Part shown: piece after piece, positions 63,851 through 64,000 of the stretch
Position numbering within the stretch: position 1 is the stretch's first letter
How the letters are laid out: each line of letters opens with the position of its first letter
From: Chitinophaga pinensis
GTDB lineage: Bacteria; Bacteroidota; Bacteroidia; UKL13-3
Assembly: GCA_945898275.1 (NCBI GenBank)
Contig: CAMDHZ010000012.1
Span: 29,338-93,337 of the forward strand
Length of the DNA: 64,000 bases
Reading direction: 5' to 3'
Position numbers and translations under genes: made by a program
The notes under the pieces: model-generated
What the model was told of the DNA's origin: nothing
The model's input: only the letters and a program-made list of their open reading frames with translations
Databases searched by the model: none

Positions 63851-64000
63851 GCGTCCCATTAAGTGTGTAAACTCAAAAAGTTGTTCTAGAAATTTTTAGA
63901 CCCCGTTAAGGAAAAGGTCGAAAAAATTTATGGAAACAACTTTTTGCTTAACTTTATATACTTAAAATGAAAAAAGAAGAATTGCTAAATGATGATTTCT
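63851..64000 (+). mobile_element. Left end of an IS256-family element (cut by the window edge)
   Basis: The terminal part begins near 63851 (GCGTCCCATTAAGTGTGTAA). Inside it AAAAAGTTGTT (about 63876) and AACAACTTTTT (about 63936) form a sub-terminal inverted repeat just before the transposase start. The exact boundary and target duplication cannot be set from one end. Confidence 0.65.
63967..64000 (+). CDS. IS256-family transposase, N-terminal fragment (truncated by window end)
   Basis: ATG 63967 opens MKKEELLNDDF and runs off the edge. This matches the start of Bacteroidota IS256 transposases (M-K-K-E-E-L-L-x-D-D-F-L-K-Q-F). Only 11 residues are visible, so the assignment rests on the terminus plus the terminal repeat context. 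Confidence 0.6.
   Translation, partial: MKKEELLNDDF

Overview
The window reads as a stretch of chromosome from a Bacteroidota bacterium. The base composition is AT-rich (roughly 36% GC by eye). The gene content fits that phylum: a SusC-style TonB-dependent receptor with a carboxypeptidase-regulatory N-domain, an LruC-domain lipoprotein, TlpA-like proteins with long N-terminal regions, bacillithiol deacetylase BshB1, an LptE-SecG cluster, and promoters of the TAnnTTTG (-7) / TTTG (-33) type. I cannot place it below phylum with confidence.

Layout. 1-8.8 kb: hairpins, a TlpA-like/bshB1 pair, a DUF1275 membrane protein, a LysM protein, small enzymes, a Na/Pi-type transporter, a coiled-coil protein and an Rpn-type nuclease. 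8.9-13.1 kb: a minus-strand glycogen operon (class V PLP enzyme, glgA, glgC). 13.1-16.2 kb: an accessory patch with an Mrr-like restriction endonuclease behind a distinctive promoter module and in front of an attC-like imperfect palindrome, a glycosyltransferase, a truncated tyrosine recombinase and tRNA-Ala(GGC). 16.2-21 kb: rplU-rpmA, then a surface-polysaccharide group (Gfo/Idh-like, lipoprotein, polyprenyl sugar transferase). 20.4-26.3 kb: pcm, then a minus-strand mntR-mntH(USP fusion)-thioesterase-smpB operon controlled from a 28-bp perfect palindrome, a 54-codon gene missing from the ORF track, a zinc protease and prmC. 26.3-33.8 kb: M16 protease, an rRNA methyltransferase, REP-like hairpins, GH53 galactanase, lpdA. 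33.8-38.9 kb: a TolC-HlyD-ABC exporter whose ATPase domain lacks several canonical motifs. 39-48 kb: pckA, LruC protein, methyltransferase, and the gltA-lptE-(Pro/Glu-rich TPR)-secG operon. 48-57.3 kb: TonB receptor, Tet-like MFS pump and a complete RND efflux operon. 57.3-61.8 kb: Xre/RES toxin-antitoxin pair and aconitase. 61.8-64 kb: a second accessory patch with a sister copy of the promoter module, two orphan genes, a 22-bp tandem-repeat array and the left end of an IS256-family element.

Most genes are core metabolism and envelope functions: TCA and gluconeogenic enzymes (gltA, acn, lpdA, pckA), glycogen storage, manganese homeostasis, polysaccharide export and efflux. The less ordinary signals are at DNA level. 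A 10-bp word, GGTTTGAACC, occurs at least 16 times on both strands inside and outside genes. Two distant accessory genes share the same hairpin-plus-minus-7 promoter layout. The tandem array at the right edge has a strict 22-bp period. All family assignments are made by reading motifs; no database search was possible.
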